Shown here one piece after another: positions 9,003-17,161 of a stretch of DNA of 64,000 bases; position 1 is the stretch's first letter, and each line of letters begins with the position of its first letter. Both the position numbers and the translations under genes were made by a program. Source of the stretch: Hahella sp. (GTDB lineage: Bacteria; Pseudomonadota; Gammaproteobacteria; Pseudomonadales; Oleiphilaceae); contig JANQMN010000139.1 in assembly GCA_028280065.1 (NCBI GenBank), forward strand, positions 124,001-188,000, written 5' to 3'. The notes under the pieces were generated by a model. That model saw nothing but the letters and a program-made list of their open reading frames with translations. It did not search any database and was not told the DNA's origin.

Positions 9003-10172
9003 ATGCTGAAAATAGGGATACGACATCCAGCCGTTATAGTTTGCCTGTTACTTTCCTGCCTGGCGCAGTTTGCCCAGGCAAATCAAGCCCCTTTAATTCC
9101 CGCGCCTCCGCAGGTGGCTGCCAGCTCCTACATTATGGTGGATGCCGATAGCGGTGCTGTTCTGGTGGAACATAATGCAGATGAGCAGTTACCACCCGCG
9201 AGTCTGACCAAAATGATGACCTCCTATGTACTGGATTACGAGGTGGAGAAGGGCAACGTAACATTAAACGATATGGTGCCTATTTCAGTGAAAGCCTGGC
9301 AGACAGGTGGGTCGAAAATGTTTGTCAGGGAAGGCACAACCGTCAAACTTGAAGACCTACTGCGAGGTATTGTTATTCAATCGGGAAACGATGCCAGTGT
9401 CGCCGTGGCGGAATATCTGGCCGGTAGTGAAGACGCCTTCGCGTCGATCATGAATCAACATGCCGTGAGCCTGGGCATGCGCAATTCTCAGTTCGAAAAT
9501 GCCACGGGACTTCCGGCGGACAATCATTATTCTTCCGCCCGCGATCTCGCGATCCTGGCAAAGGCCATCATTTATCAGTTTCCGGAGCAATACGCCATCC
9601 ATTCAGAGAAGTACTTTACCTTTAACAATATCCGGCAACCTAACCGCAACCTGCTGTTGTGGCGCGATAAATCGGTGGATGGTCTGAAGACCGGGCATAC
9701 CCGGGAAGCAGGATATTGCCTGGTGGCCTCTGCAATGCGCAATGGCATGCGTTTGGTTACCGTAGTCATGGGAACTTCCAGTGAAGAAGCAAGGGCGAGA
9801 GAAACGCTGAAACTGCTTAACTATGGATTCCGCTACTATGAAACCCATAAGCTCTATAGCACGGGGCAAAAACTGCTGGATACGGAAATTTGGGCCGGGC
9901 AACAGGACCAAATTGCCGTAGGTTTGGCCGACGGTATTGTTGTGACCATACCTCGCGGGCAGAAGGATGCTTTGCAGGCAAGCGTCGATGTAGATCAAAT
10001 TATCAAAGCGCCCCATGCCGTTGGCGATGAACTAGGCGAGCTCAAGATCAAACTCGGGGACCAACTGTTGGTCAGTCAGCCTGTAGTGGCGCTGAATGCC
10101 GTAGAAGAAGCAGGATTTTTTAAACGCATTTGGCATGAAATACTGCTGTTCTTTAAAGGCCTATTTGCCTGA
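9003..10172 (+). CDS. dacA: D-alanyl-D-alanine carboxypeptidase (PBP5/6 type)
   Basis: Periplasmic, membrane-tethered enzyme that trims the terminal D-alanine from peptidoglycan pentapeptides. It has a signal peptide up to about residue 26 (QFAQA). The three penicillin-binding motifs are SLTK (Ser67-Lys70), SGN (127-129) and KTG (229-231). The PBP5 C-terminal domain and the amphipathic anchor RIWHEILLFFKGLF at the extreme end are present. The length of 389 aa is normal. A 206-bp gap after rlpA suggests a separate promoter. Confidence 0.96.
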   Translation: MLKIGIRHPAVIVCLLLSCLAQFAQANQAPLIPAPPQVAASSYIMVDADSGAVLVEHNADEQLPPASLTKMMTSYVLDYEVEKGNVTLNDMVPISVKAWQTGGSKMFVREGTTVKLEDLLRGIVIQSGNDASVAVAEYLAGSEDAFASIMNQHAVSLGMRNSQFENATGLPADNHYSSARDLAILAKAIIYQFPEQYAIHSEKYFTFNNIRQPNRNLLLWRDKSVDGLKTGHTREAGYCLVASAMRNGMRLVTVVMGTSSEEARARETLKLLNYGFRYYETHKLYSTGQKLLDTEIWAGQQDQIAVGLADGIVVTIPRGQKDALQASVDVDQIIKAPHAVGDELGELKIKLGDQLLVSQPVVALNAVEEAGFFKRIWHEILLFFKGLFA

Positions 10173-10189
10173 TACAGGCGTATTTTTTT
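10167..10189 (+). terminator. possible intrinsic terminator after dacA
   Basis: A short GCCTG-ATA-CAGGC hairpin overlaps the dacA stop codon and is followed by GTATTTTTTTAA. The 5-bp stem is short, so termination may be partial. A second hairpin without a T-run (GCCTGAT / ATCAGGC, 10217-10236) follows before ybeD. Confidence 0.4.
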
Positions 10190-10264
10190 AATTGACGTTG
10201 TTTGGAACAGTTAATCGCCTGATTGAATTATCAGGCAACTTGCTGACGATTAATGAGGTAACCA

Positions 10265-10528
10265 GTGACCGACGCACCCAAGATTGAATTTCCCTGTGAT
10301 TACCCAATCAAGGTTATCGGCTATGCCAGCGAAGATTTTGTCCGGAATGTCGCGGCTATCGTGGCTGAACAACAGCCTGATTTTGATCCTGCATCCATTG
10401 AAATCGTTGACAGCCGCAATGGTAAATTCGTATCACTGAGATTTCAGATACTGGCCAGGAGCGCATCACAGATCGAAGCCTTGTTTCTGAAATTCAAGGA
10501 ACTCAAGAATGTCCAAATGGTGCTGTAA
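10265..10528 (+). CDS. ybeD: YbeD family protein (DUF493)
   Basis: Small cytoplasmic protein of the DUF493/YbeD family with a ferredoxin-like ACT-resembling fold; its biochemical role is not settled. The 87 residues match the family, with KIEFPCDYPIKVIGYA at the start and SRNGKFVSLRFQILA in the middle. The start is a GTG at 10265 preceded by ATGAGGT at 10254-10260. It sits between dacA and lipB as in E. coli and Pseudomonas, and has been proposed to affect lipoate metabolism because of that position (inference from context). Confidence 0.93.
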   Translation: MTDAPKIEFPCDYPIKVIGYASEDFVRNVAAIVAEQQPDFDPASIEIVDSRNGKFVSLRFQILARSASQIEALFLKFKELKNVQMVL

Positions 10529-10552
10529 CAATGCCGGGACCGTAGGGGTTTA

Positions 10553-11227
10553 TTGTTGAGTTCGTTAATCGATCCGCTCGAACAGCTGGTGGTCCGGCGC
10601 TTTGGTGTGCTGGCCTACGAACCGGTCTGGCATGCCATGCAGCGGTTTACGCAAAATCGAGACGATGCAACATCTGATGAGATCTGGCTGCTGCAGCATG
10701 AACCCGTGTTTACGCTGGGGCAGGCCGGAAAACCGGAACACGTGCTCGCGCCTGGAGATATCCCTTTAGTCAAAGTTGATCGTGGCGGGCAAGTTACTTA
10801 TCACGGCCCGGGTCAACTAATGGCCTATTTACTGATACGCCTGCCAAGACTGAAAATGGGCGTGCGCGATCTTGTCACCGCCATTGAAAGCAGCATTATT
10901 TCCACTTTGGAGCAATATGATATAGCTGCGGAGGCGAAGCCCGATGCGCCGGGCGTGTATGTGGACGGTGCCAAAATAGCCTCTCTCGGGTTACGGATTA
11001 GAAGAGGCTCGTCTTTTCATGGCCTTGCGTTGAATATCGATATGGATCTGAAGCCCTTTTTGCGGATTAATCCTTGTGGTTATCCGGGGCTGAAAATGGT
11101 CCAGCTTCGCGATTTCGTGCCGGATATTACCCTATCGGAGACGGCAAGTCGGTGGTTGGCAACGTTTTGCAATATAATTGGCTATCAAACGGTAAACGAA
11201 TTAAGAGGATTTCCTGCTCATGAGTGA
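10553..11227 (+). CDS. lipB: octanoyl-ACP:protein N-octanoyltransferase
   Basis: Transfers the octanoyl group from acyl carrier protein to the lipoyl domains of 2-oxoacid dehydrogenases and glycine cleavage H protein. Family blocks are [49 protein letters not shown] and the active-site cysteine in [11 protein letters not shown]. The start is a TTG at 10553 (another TTG is at 10556) with GTAGGGG just upstream. The only nearby ATG, at 10531, runs into a stop. The end of the gene overlaps the lipA start by 8 bp, indicating translational coupling. Confidence 0.95.
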   Translation: MLSSLIDPLEQLVVRRFGVLAYEPVWHAMQRFTQNRDDATSDEIWLLQHEPVFTLGQAGKPEHVLAPGDIPLVKVDRGGQVTYHGPGQLMAYLLIRLPRLKMGVRDLVTAIESSIISTLEQYDIAAEAKPDAPGVYVDGAKIASLGLRIRRGSSFHGLALNIDMDLKPFLRINPCGYPGLKMVQLRDFVPDITLSETASRWLATFCNIIGYQTVNELRGFPAHE

Positions 11228-12215
11228 AGTAACGGCTCAAAGTGTTCAGACGACAAAGCCAGGTAAACCCAAGCGGGTTGAGCAAGGAGTAAAACTGCGT
11301 GGCTACGACAAAGTATCGCGCAATCCGGTAAAAATCATTGCAACCGATACGATGCCGCGCAAACCCGATTGGATTCGGGTAAGGCTTTCCAGCTCTCCGG
11401 CAGTGGAAGAAATCAAGGGTAAATTGCGACGCTTGCAATTGCACTCGGTTTGCGAAGAAGCTTCCTGTCCAAATCTAAGTGAGTGCTTTAGTCACGGTAC
11501 CGCAACCTTTATGATAATGGGCGATATCTGTACCCGCCGCTGTCCATTCTGCGATGTTGCCCATGGCCGGCCGAATCCGCTGGATGAGAATGAGCCGGAG
11601 CATTTGGCTCGGGCTATCAGCGAAATGGGGCTGAAGTATGTGGTCATTACCTCCGTGGACAGGGACGATCTGCGAGATGGCGGTGCCGGACACTTTGCCA
11701 AATGCATCAGCGAGGCGCGAAAATATAGCCCGAAGTTGAAAATTGAAACCCTGGTGCCGGATTTTCGCGGGCGCATGGATGTCGCGTTAGAGGTACTGCA
11801 AACCACGCCTCCTGATGTGTTCAATCACAATCTGGAAACTGTTCCGCGCCTCTATAAGAAAGCGCGTCCGGGTGCGGATTACGCTTGGTCTTTGCAACTG
11901 TTGAAACGCTTCAAAGCGCTGATTCCACAGGTACCGACAAAATCCGGGTTAATGCTGGGACTCGGAGAGGAACTCGAAGAAGTCAAACAGGTGATGCGCG
12001 ATCTTCGGGAGCACGATGTCGATATGTTGACCCTTGGCCAGTATTTGGCGCCCTCGAAAGATCACCTGCCGGTGGAGCGGTTTATCACTCCGGAAGAGTT
12101 TAAATCGCTTGCCGACTTTGGCTACGAGATTGGATTTAAGCAGGTGGCGAGCGGACCTCTGGTTCGTTCTTCCTATCATGCGGACAAACAAGCTGCTGGG
12201 GAGCAAATAAGCTAA
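11220..12215 (+). CDS. lipA: lipoyl synthase
   Basis: Radical-SAM enzyme that inserts two sulfurs into the protein-bound octanoyl chain made by LipB. Both iron-sulfur motifs are intact: the auxiliary cluster motif [12 protein letters not shown] and the radical-SAM motif CTRRCPFC. The C-terminal RSSY serine ([12 protein letters not shown]) that ligates the auxiliary cluster is also present. At 331 aa the length is normal, with a typical basic N-terminal extension. It is followed after 7 bp by the ABC1-family kinase gene. Confidence 0.97.
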   Translation: MSEVTAQSVQTTKPGKPKRVEQGVKLRGYDKVSRNPVKIIATDTMPRKPDWIRVRLSSSPAVEEIKGKLRRLQLHSVCEEASCPNLSECFSHGTATFMIMGDICTRRCPFCDVAHGRPNPLDENEPEHLARAISEMGLKYVVITSVDRDDLRDGGAGHFAKCISEARKYSPKLKIETLVPDFRGRMDVALEVLQTTPPDVFNHNLETVPRLYKKARPGADYAWSLQLLKRFKALIPQVPTKSGLMLGLGEELEEVKQVMRDLREHDVDMLTLGQYLAPSKDHLPVERFITPEEFKSLADFGYEIGFKQVASGPLVRSSYHADKQAAGEQIS

Positions 12216-12222
12216 GCTCCTG

Positions 12223-13626
12223 ATGGCAGACAAAAAAAGCCCGAAAGATCTATCTCGAATTAAAACCGGCAGCTTCGAGCGACGTCTGAGCTTGACCCGG
12301 GCGGGTTTGGTGGCCGGAACGCGCTTGGCCGGTAATATGGCGGCGTCTATTTTCTCTTCGAAAGAGAAGCGTGCGGAGAAACGCCGCGATACTCTCTCTA
12401 AGCAAGCCCATTATTTAGTGGAAGAACTGAGTAACCTCAAAGGCAGCGTCGTCAAGATCGGCCAGGTCATGGCGCTCTACGGCGAACATTTTCTGCCGGT
12501 TGAAGTTACCCAAGCCTTGCATACCCTGGAGAACAAAACCACGGCCTTGGATTGGCCGGTCATTCGTGAAGTGTTGATTCGGGAACTCGGACAATCGAAG
12601 CTACAGGAACTGGAAATCGAACCGCATCCAATCGGGGCCGCGTCGTTAGGCCAGGTGCATCGTGCGGTACGCAAGGCGGATGGCCAACAATTGTGCATGA
12701 AAGTGCAATACCCTGGTGTTGCCGATGCGATCGACAGCGATATCGATTCAGTTGCCATGATTTTAAAAATGGCGCGGATGGTTTCTCTGGGCAAGGATTT
12801 TGACGAGTGGCTGGATGAAGTGCGGGTCATGATGCACCGCGAGGTAAATTATCGGCTGGAACTTGAAACCACCCGCCGCTTTGGAGAAATGCTGGCAGAC
12901 GATGAGCGATTTGTCGTTCCGGAAGTATTTCCGGAGTACTCGACCGGGCATGTTATCACGACATCTTATGAAGAAGGCTTGAGTCTTGCCGACCCTGCCG
13001 TCGCGGCACTCTCGCTGGACAGACGTAATCATCTGGCTCAGGCCGCATTGGAACTATTTCTTAAGGAGATATTTGTTTGGGGTGAATTGCAGACAGATCC
13101 CAACTTCGGCAATTACCTTATTCAGCTTTCAGACCAGCCAAACCAAGGCGATAAAGTGGTATTGCTGGATTTTGGTGCTGTGCAAAAATATCCGCGAGAG
13201 TTTATCGGGCCGGTTTGCGAGATGATCAAGGCCTCTTATGAAAAGGATTTGACTCGGGTGATCGATGGTGCGATGGAATTGAAGTTCATGCGTAAAGAAT
13301 GGCCGGATCCGGTGTTGAATGAGTTCGGCCAGGTGTGCATGGCTGTGTTGGAGCCATTAGAACGCGACCATGCCCATGTGCCGGAAAATGCATTGAATGC
13401 CAGAGGTCAATATTGCTGGAAGAAGAGTGATTTACCCAGCCGAATTGCCAAGCGGGCCGCCCGGTCGGCATTTAACCGCTATTTTCAGATTCCGCCGAAG
13501 GAGTTTGTTTTTCTCAATCGAAAACTGGTCGGCGTTTATACCTTTATATCGGTGTTGGATGCAGAGTTTAATGGTAGGGACGTTCTGGCAAAGTATCTTT
13601 ATCCCATAACAGAAATCGGAAACTGA
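12223..13626 (+). CDS. ABC1/UbiB (AarF) family atypical kinase-like protein
   Basis: Member of the ABC1/ADCK/UbiB family of atypical protein-kinase-like ATPases, linked in most organisms to coenzyme Q or lipid homeostasis. The family hallmark KxGQ is visible in LKGSVVKIGQVMALYGEHFLP (residues about 70-90). The A-rich loop AASLGQVHRAVRKADGQQLCMKVQYPG and the metal-binding LLDFGAVQ (DFG) follow. No C-terminal membrane helices typical of UbiB are obvious in the 467 residues, so this is probably a soluble paralogue rather than UbiB itself. It is only 7 bp after lipA; the substrate is unknown. Confidence 0.85.
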   Translation: MADKKSPKDLSRIKTGSFERRLSLTRAGLVAGTRLAGNMAASIFSSKEKRAEKRRDTLSKQAHYLVEELSNLKGSVVKIGQVMALYGEHFLPVEVTQALHTLENKTTALDWPVIREVLIRELGQSKLQELEIEPHPIGAASLGQVHRAVRKADGQQLCMKVQYPGVADAIDSDIDSVAMILKMARMVSLGKDFDEWLDEVRVMMHREVNYRLELETTRRFGEMLADDERFVVPEVFPEYSTGHVITTSYEEGLSLADPAVAALSLDRRNHLAQAALELFLKEIFVWGELQTDPNFGNYLIQLSDQPNQGDKVVLLDFGAVQKYPREFIGPVCEMIKASYEKDLTRVIDGAMELKFMRKEWPDPVLNEFGQVCMAVLEPLERDHAHVPENALNARGQYCWKKSDLPSRIAKRAARSAFNRYFQIPPKEFVFLNRKLVGVYTFISVLDAEFNGRDVLAKYLYPITEIGN

Positions 13627-13640
13627 ACGAGGAAATACCG

Positions 13641-13820
13641 ATGAAAAAGTTTCTCATGATAATACCGCTGTCAGTCTTGCTCGGATTGATGGGTTGCGCG
13701 CCGGAAGTGGGCAGCAAAGACTGGTGCGAAGACATGCAGGAAAAACCGAAAGGCGATTGGTCGGCAAATGAAGCGGCGGATTACGCGAAACATTGCTTAT
13801 TCGGCGGCAATGACGAATAA
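13641..13820 (+). CDS. small DUF3012 lipoprotein
   Basis: Encodes 59 residues starting at ATG 13641, 14 bp after the kinase gene and with GAGGAAAT upstream. A signal sequence (MKKFLMIIPLSVLLGLMG) is followed directly by a lipobox cysteine (LMGC at about 16-19). The mature part contains APEVGSKDWCEDMQEKPKGDW and a SANEAADYAKHCLF segment with two further cysteines. This is the whole DUF3012 pattern found in many marine gammaproteobacteria. It is presumably a small periplasm-facing lipoprotein with one disulfide; its function is unknown. Confidence 0.88.
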   Translation: MKKFLMIIPLSVLLGLMGCAPEVGSKDWCEDMQEKPKGDWSANEAADYAKHCLFGGNDE

Positions 13821-13850
13821 GGGATCGCCATGGGTGATTACGCACAGCTT

Positions 13851-13868
13851 TGTGAGATAAATCGCACA
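13851..13868 (+). promoter_or_regulatory. GacA-type upstream activating sequence, copy 1
   Basis: TGTGAGATAAATCGCACA is an imperfect palindrome with arms TGTGAGA and TCGCACA around 4 bp. It has the TGT-x-x-G-N6-C-x-x-ACA architecture of the GacA/UvrY box (consensus TGTAAG-N6-CTTACA). It lies 61 bp upstream of the TACTAT -10 hexamer at 13912-13917, placing its centre about 63 bp before the predicted RNA start. That is where response-regulator boxes of rsm/csr RNA genes usually sit. Confidence 0.75.
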
Positions 13869-13923
13869 AGATTTTCAGAGATATAGCCTACCCCGCAAAA
13901 CTGGCACTCGCTACTATACACAC

Positions 13924-14119
13924 ACTGGCCTAGCGGCAAGGACGGAGAAAGGAAACCTAATCCGGCAGGGAAGCCGGCTGCGAAGGCCAGACTTAACAAA
14001 GGATGTTAAGTACGTATCAGGAAGATACTGACAGGGAAGAAAGGGACAGCACAGTTGCCCAGGAAGTGGCGAGGATTAAAAGAATCGGGCATTGCAAGGA
14101 AGCGATGCCCGTCTTTTTT
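13924..14119 (+). ncRNA. CsrB/RsmZ-type CsrA-sequestering small RNA, copy 1
   Basis: A predicted transcript of about 196 nt contains eleven GGA triplets, many as AGGA or AGGGA. Several are displayed in perfect hairpin loops: CCGGC-AGGGAA-GCCGG (13962-13977), CTTAAC-AAAGGAT-GTTAAG (13992-14010) and GTATC-AGGAA-GATAC (14014-14028). GGA in loops is the binding signal for CsrA/RsmA, so the RNA should titrate that translational repressor. There is no plausible open reading frame. It has a GacA-type box and -10 element upstream and an intrinsic terminator at the end. The start is inferred from the -10 position and may be off by a few bases. Confidence 0.85.
14086..14119 (+). terminator. intrinsic terminator of small RNA copy 1
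   Basis: Stem CGGGCAT (14086-14092) pairs with ATGCCCG (14105-14111) and is followed by TCTTTTTT. The loop carries AAGGAAG, adding a further CsrA-type site, as in known CsrB-family terminators. Confidence 0.9.
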
Positions 14120-14320
14120 AGCGGCGTCAACCACTTTTAACCAACGATATGATATTCAGAAACATAGCGCCACTTGTTGTTTTCAGAATTGGGGTGCACT
14201 TCTATCATCACCGCCTGGAATCTGAAAAATATTCTCAGCATTATCGATCTTCATCAGCTCGATATGTTCGTAACCTTCTGAATATTTATCTGAAAAATAA
14301 AATGGCGTTACGAAGCTTTT

Positions 14321-14989
14321 TCACCGTGGCCGATAACTGAGCACACGCCCACCGTCCGTTATTGACTCCAAAGCCAACCATTGTCGATCTTGGGTTGAGT
14401 ACCAAAGTTTGATGGGCTCGTTTTCGCCCTTTAGTTCATAAACGTTGCTGTCGATTTGTGTGCCGTTTACCTCAAAAAGTTCATTGCCGAGAAATTCTAC
14501 GGAGACCTGCTCATACTTTCCTGTTTGTGAGTTTAAGAGTCGCTCTTGCTTTAGAAAATCGTGGTTCCAGTAAGCAAATGTCATCACGCAGCCAGAAAGT
14601 TGCGACTCTGCTTGGTGCGTATTTACGATAAATTTTTCGTCCTGCCGGCTGCCGCGTACAATTAATTTATCGCCGTTATCGTCGGTTGTTGCGTCGATGC
14701 TCGACAGGCAGTTGCCGTTCCAGGATTCCGTGTTGTCGTGGCGGTACTCGTAGACAGTCACGAAGAGCAGCTTGACGTTAAAATCTGCCTGCGTAGACAT
14801 TTGCAGTTGGTCGCCGTTTTGTTTGACATAAAAGTTGTGGAATCCGATTTCACTATCATCCAGATACACCTTGAACTGCCATTCCTTCGTTTCTGCCATG
14901 GCGCTGAAAGCGGTCATGCTGCACAGCGCTGCTGTCAGCCAACTGCTGGATTTTTTTAACCTTCGGCATAATTCACCGGAAATCTTCAT
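14321..14989 (-). CDS. DUF6134-like secreted protein
   Basis: Encodes 222 residues from the ATG at 14987-14989. A signal peptide ends near residue 32 (AFSAMA). The exported part is beta-rich with ETKEWQFKVYLDDSEIGFHNFYV at its start. The frame extends further upstream, but that part lies inside the DUF1295 gene in another frame. The chosen start overlaps that gene's stop (ATGA), a typical coupled arrangement. Proteins of this type (DUF6134) are commonly encoded beside DUF1295 methyltransferase-like proteins; the function is unknown. The family assignment rests on resemblance and context. Confidence 0.75.
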   Translation of the reverse strand: MKISGELCRRLKKSSSWLTAALCSMTAFSAMAETKEWQFKVYLDDSEIGFHNFYVKQNGDQLQMSTQADFNVKLLFVTVYEYRHDNTESWNGNCLSSIDATTDDNGDKLIVRGSRQDEKFIVNTHQAESQLSGCVMTFAYWNHDFLKQERLLNSQTGKYEQVSVEFLGNELFEVNGTQIDSNVYELKGENEPIKLWYSTQDRQWLALESITDGGRVLSYRPR

Positions 14990-15783
14990 TTCATTGTCCC
15001 GGCTAACGGTTTGTTTTTCGGAGGCCCAGGGAAAAATACATTGGTTCTGGCGACGTACTCTGCGTAACCCGGTCGTCTTTTGCCGATGTCTTTTTCTAGA
15101 AGTGAAACGCCTGAAACCTTCAGGAGTAAAACGGTCATTACGACTGGTCCGGGTAATGTCCACCAGGCACCAGCACTTATTGCGAATAAGTAAAATCCCC
15201 ACCACACGCAGAAATCACCGAAGTAGTTGGGATGGCGAGTGTATTTCCACAAACCCCGATCCATTACCTTGTTTTTGTTTTCAGGATTGGCTTTGAAGCG
15301 GGCTAGTTGATAGTCGCCAATAGTTTCGAATGCGATTCCTGTTGCGCAAAGGATCAAACCGACGTAATCCAGAATCGAAAGTTGCATAGCGCCTGTTAAG
15401 GCTCCCAATAGGGTCAGGCTGACCAGCCAGGCCAAAACCGCTTGAAAAAGGAAAATGATAAACAGGCTTTTCACTGCGAAATTAGGCGTATTTCTAGCGC
15501 GGATTTCCTGATAGCGAAAATCTTCCTGTTTTCCCCAATTGCGCCATGTTATGTAACCGGATAGCCGTAGTGCCCAGCCAAGGGTCAAAACTATAACTAT
15601 CGATGTGCGGGTTGTCGGTTCGTCAACCAGCAAAAACGTATTGGCTGCGACGACGACAAAAAATATTGGCCAGAAAGCGTCAACAATGCTGACATCTCGC
15701 TTCACCAGGCTGACAAACCATAGGAGCAAGGCAGTTAGGCATAGCCAACCCAGGTTGGTTGCAGCAATATATAAAAGGTTCAT
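14986..15783 (-). CDS. DUF1295 membrane protein (steroid reductase / isoprenylcysteine methyltransferase-like)
   Basis: A 265-residue integral membrane protein with about seven hydrophobic helices. The C-terminal half holds the superfamily signature RGLWKYTRHPNYFGDFCVWWGF, then a conserved SLLEKDIGKRRPGYAEYV stretch. These mark DUF1295, related to steroid 5-alpha-reductases and ICMT methyltransferases, so a lipid-modifying enzyme using NADPH or S-adenosylmethionine is plausible but unproven. It overlaps the downstream DUF6134 gene by 4 bp. The pair lies between two CsrA-sponge RNA genes transcribed toward and away from it. Confidence 0.85.
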   Translation of the reverse strand: MNLLYIAATNLGWLCLTALLLWFVSLVKRDVSIVDAFWPIFFVVVAANTFLLVDEPTTRTSIVIVLTLGWALRLSGYITWRNWGKQEDFRYQEIRARNTPNFAVKSLFIIFLFQAVLAWLVSLTLLGALTGAMQLSILDYVGLILCATGIAFETIGDYQLARFKANPENKNKVMDRGLWKYTRHPNYFGDFCVWWGFYLFAISAGAWWTLPGPVVMTVLLLKVSGVSLLEKDIGKRRPGYAEYVARTNVFFPGPPKNKPLAGTMK

Positions 15784-16080
15784 CTGTATGTGCTCCCGTT
15801 AATGAAGCTCGCAATTAGCATAAAATTGTTTCTTTAATCGGTGATACGTAATGGTTCGTTATCAAGGGCAATTCACTACAGTTGCCAGGGCATAATATGG
15901 TCGATCCAATTGGTGCCCGAACCTGGCTGCGTTAAGGTCAAACTTTTTACCCTTCTTGAGAGTGTGCCTGTCTTGTTGTGAACCAGGCGTCAAGAAGGTG
16001 TGAAAGAACTGTGAAGATGTTTGTTTTGAGCGAATATTTGCTCTCTGCAAGACGCCCGTATCGTCGAAGGTTCTGTCATT
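15784..16080. other. promoter region upstream of DUF1295 gene and of small RNA copy 2
   Basis: There is no gene here. A near-perfect palindrome (GAGCGAATATTTGCTC, 16028-16043) lies 38 bp before the second GacA-type box. A GGCAA / TTGCC inverted repeat is also seen near 15868-15887. The roles of both are unknown. Confidence 0.4.
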
Positions 16081-16098
16081 TGTGCGATATCTCGCACA
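16081..16098 (+). promoter_or_regulatory. GacA-type upstream activating sequence, copy 2
   Basis: TGTGCGATATCTCGCACA has perfect 7-bp arms (TGTGCGA / TCGCACA). It is nearly identical to the copy at 13851 and also lies exactly 61 bp before its -10 hexamer (TATTAT at 16142-16147). The 12 bases after the box (AAGA.TTTCAGAGATAT) are shared between the two copies as well. Confidence 0.8.
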
Positions 16099-16153
16099 AG
16101 AGTTTCAGAGATATCGCCTATTTTTTCCTGTTGGGGAAGTCTATTATGAACAC

Positions 16154-16350
16154 ACTGATCAGGGCGGCAAGGATGCAGTCAGGAAGACAAAACCGGCAGG
16201 GATAGAAACGGAAGCCTTATCAGCTCGGCAGGATGTCGGAAGAGATTCAGGAAGAGTCGCCAGGGAAGAACCAGGGATGCACTGTTTGCCGTAGGAATTG
16301 GCAAAGGAAGCGCTTATGCGGAGGCACTGTAAGGATACAGTGCCTTTTTT
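16154..16350 (+). ncRNA. CsrB/RsmZ-type CsrA-sequestering small RNA, copy 2
   Basis: A predicted transcript of about 197 nt holds thirteen GGA triplets (AGGA, AGGGA, CGGA), spaced regularly from beginning to end, and no credible reading frame. Its first bases (ACTGATCAGGGCGGCAAGGA) resemble those of the first copy, and the promoter architecture is the same, so the two genes appear to be duplicates that diverged internally. The expected role is antagonism of CsrA/RsmA under GacS/GacA control. The start is deduced from the -10 element. Confidence 0.85.
16322..16350 (+). terminator. intrinsic terminator of small RNA copy 2
   Basis: Stem AGGCACTGTA (16322-16331) pairs perfectly with TACAGTGCCT (16336-16345) around the tetraloop AGGA, and is followed by a run of six T. 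Again a GGA sits in the terminator loop. The convergent membrane-protein gene ends 35 bp further on. Confidence 0.93.
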
Positions 16351-16384
16351 CGTTGGAGGTGCTATATCTAACGAAATGCGCACG

Positions 16385-17161
16385 CTATGCGCTGAAGTCA
16401 ACAAACACCATTCCGATGCTTAGCCAAACACCGAATGTAAAATAGCTGGTGATCCATACAACTTCATTTTTCCAAATGTGCCAATCATGCGTGGGAATGC
16501 GCCGGCGCAATGCATCTCTTATCCCGTCCGTGACCGAAAGGTAGGCGTGGCCCTGATTTTGATTTTCCTGCGTTCGGGAAAGATACATTGGAATATCCAC
16601 TGCCAACATGATGTAGCCACTGCCGACACAACTGACCACGCCGACGGCCATTAGCAGTTGTATTGCACCTGTCAGCTCGAATGCACCAACCAAAAAACAC
16701 CCCCCGGCAAGAGACACCATCACAACCCAGGCTGCTTCTTCCATTCCATGCCAGAAGTGGTTCAGGGTAAGTGTCGCATACCAGCAAAACGCTTGTGCCA
16801 ACACAATAATAGGGACCACCGAATAGGCAATGGTTGTTATCACCGGCGACTCAAGTAGCGTACCGAGCTCAAACAGGATTAAGGCACATTGGATGCTAAA
16901 ACAAATCTCCGCAATGGTTGCACAGCTTCTGCCAAGGACCACCGACGAAAAGGGCGTATCATGCAGACAATAACGCTCAAGATCAATTCTGGGATAGAAG
17001 GATCGAAACGCACAGACCAGAACGTAAATGCCGGAAAGTAGCAAGTGAGCTATGGAAACGTTCTGCATATCGGAATGCACCCACGTTGCGCCGAGCCATA
17101 TGCCGATATTGATTAGCGCGGTGATACAGAGAAACTTCCACCACAAAATGGTCTTATTCAT
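16385..17161 (-). CDS. unrecognised multi-pass membrane protein
   Basis: I do not recognise this 258-residue protein. It has about seven hydrophobic segments (approximate residues 8-26, 35-52, 75-100, 105-125, 140-165, 170-190, 235-255). Loops are short, with one longer cytoplasmic-looking stretch rich in Gln, Arg and His before the last helix (RTQENQNQGHAYL through PTHDWHIWKNEV). The start ATG gives MNKTILWWKF, a plausible membrane N-terminus. It reads convergently toward the second GGA-rich RNA and divergently from the autotransporter gene. Confidence 0.7.
   Translation of the reverse strand: MNKTILWWKFLCITALINIGIWLGATWVHSDMQNVSIAHLLLSGIYVLVCAFRSFYPRIDLERYCLHDTPFSSVVLGRSCATIAEICFSIQCALILFELGTLLESPVITTIAYSVVPIIVLAQAFCWYATLTLNHFWHGMEEAAWVVMVSLAGGCFLVGAFELTGAIQLLMAVGVVSCVGSGYIMLAVDIPMYLSRTQENQNQGHAYLSVTDGIRDALRRRIPTHDWHIWKNEVVWITSYFTFGVWLSIGMVFVDFSA

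Noticed and set aside
14149-14340. 63-codon frame just after the first small RNA
   Set aside because: It has no ribosome-binding site and partly overlaps the convergent DUF6134 gene. It reads like non-coding sequence.
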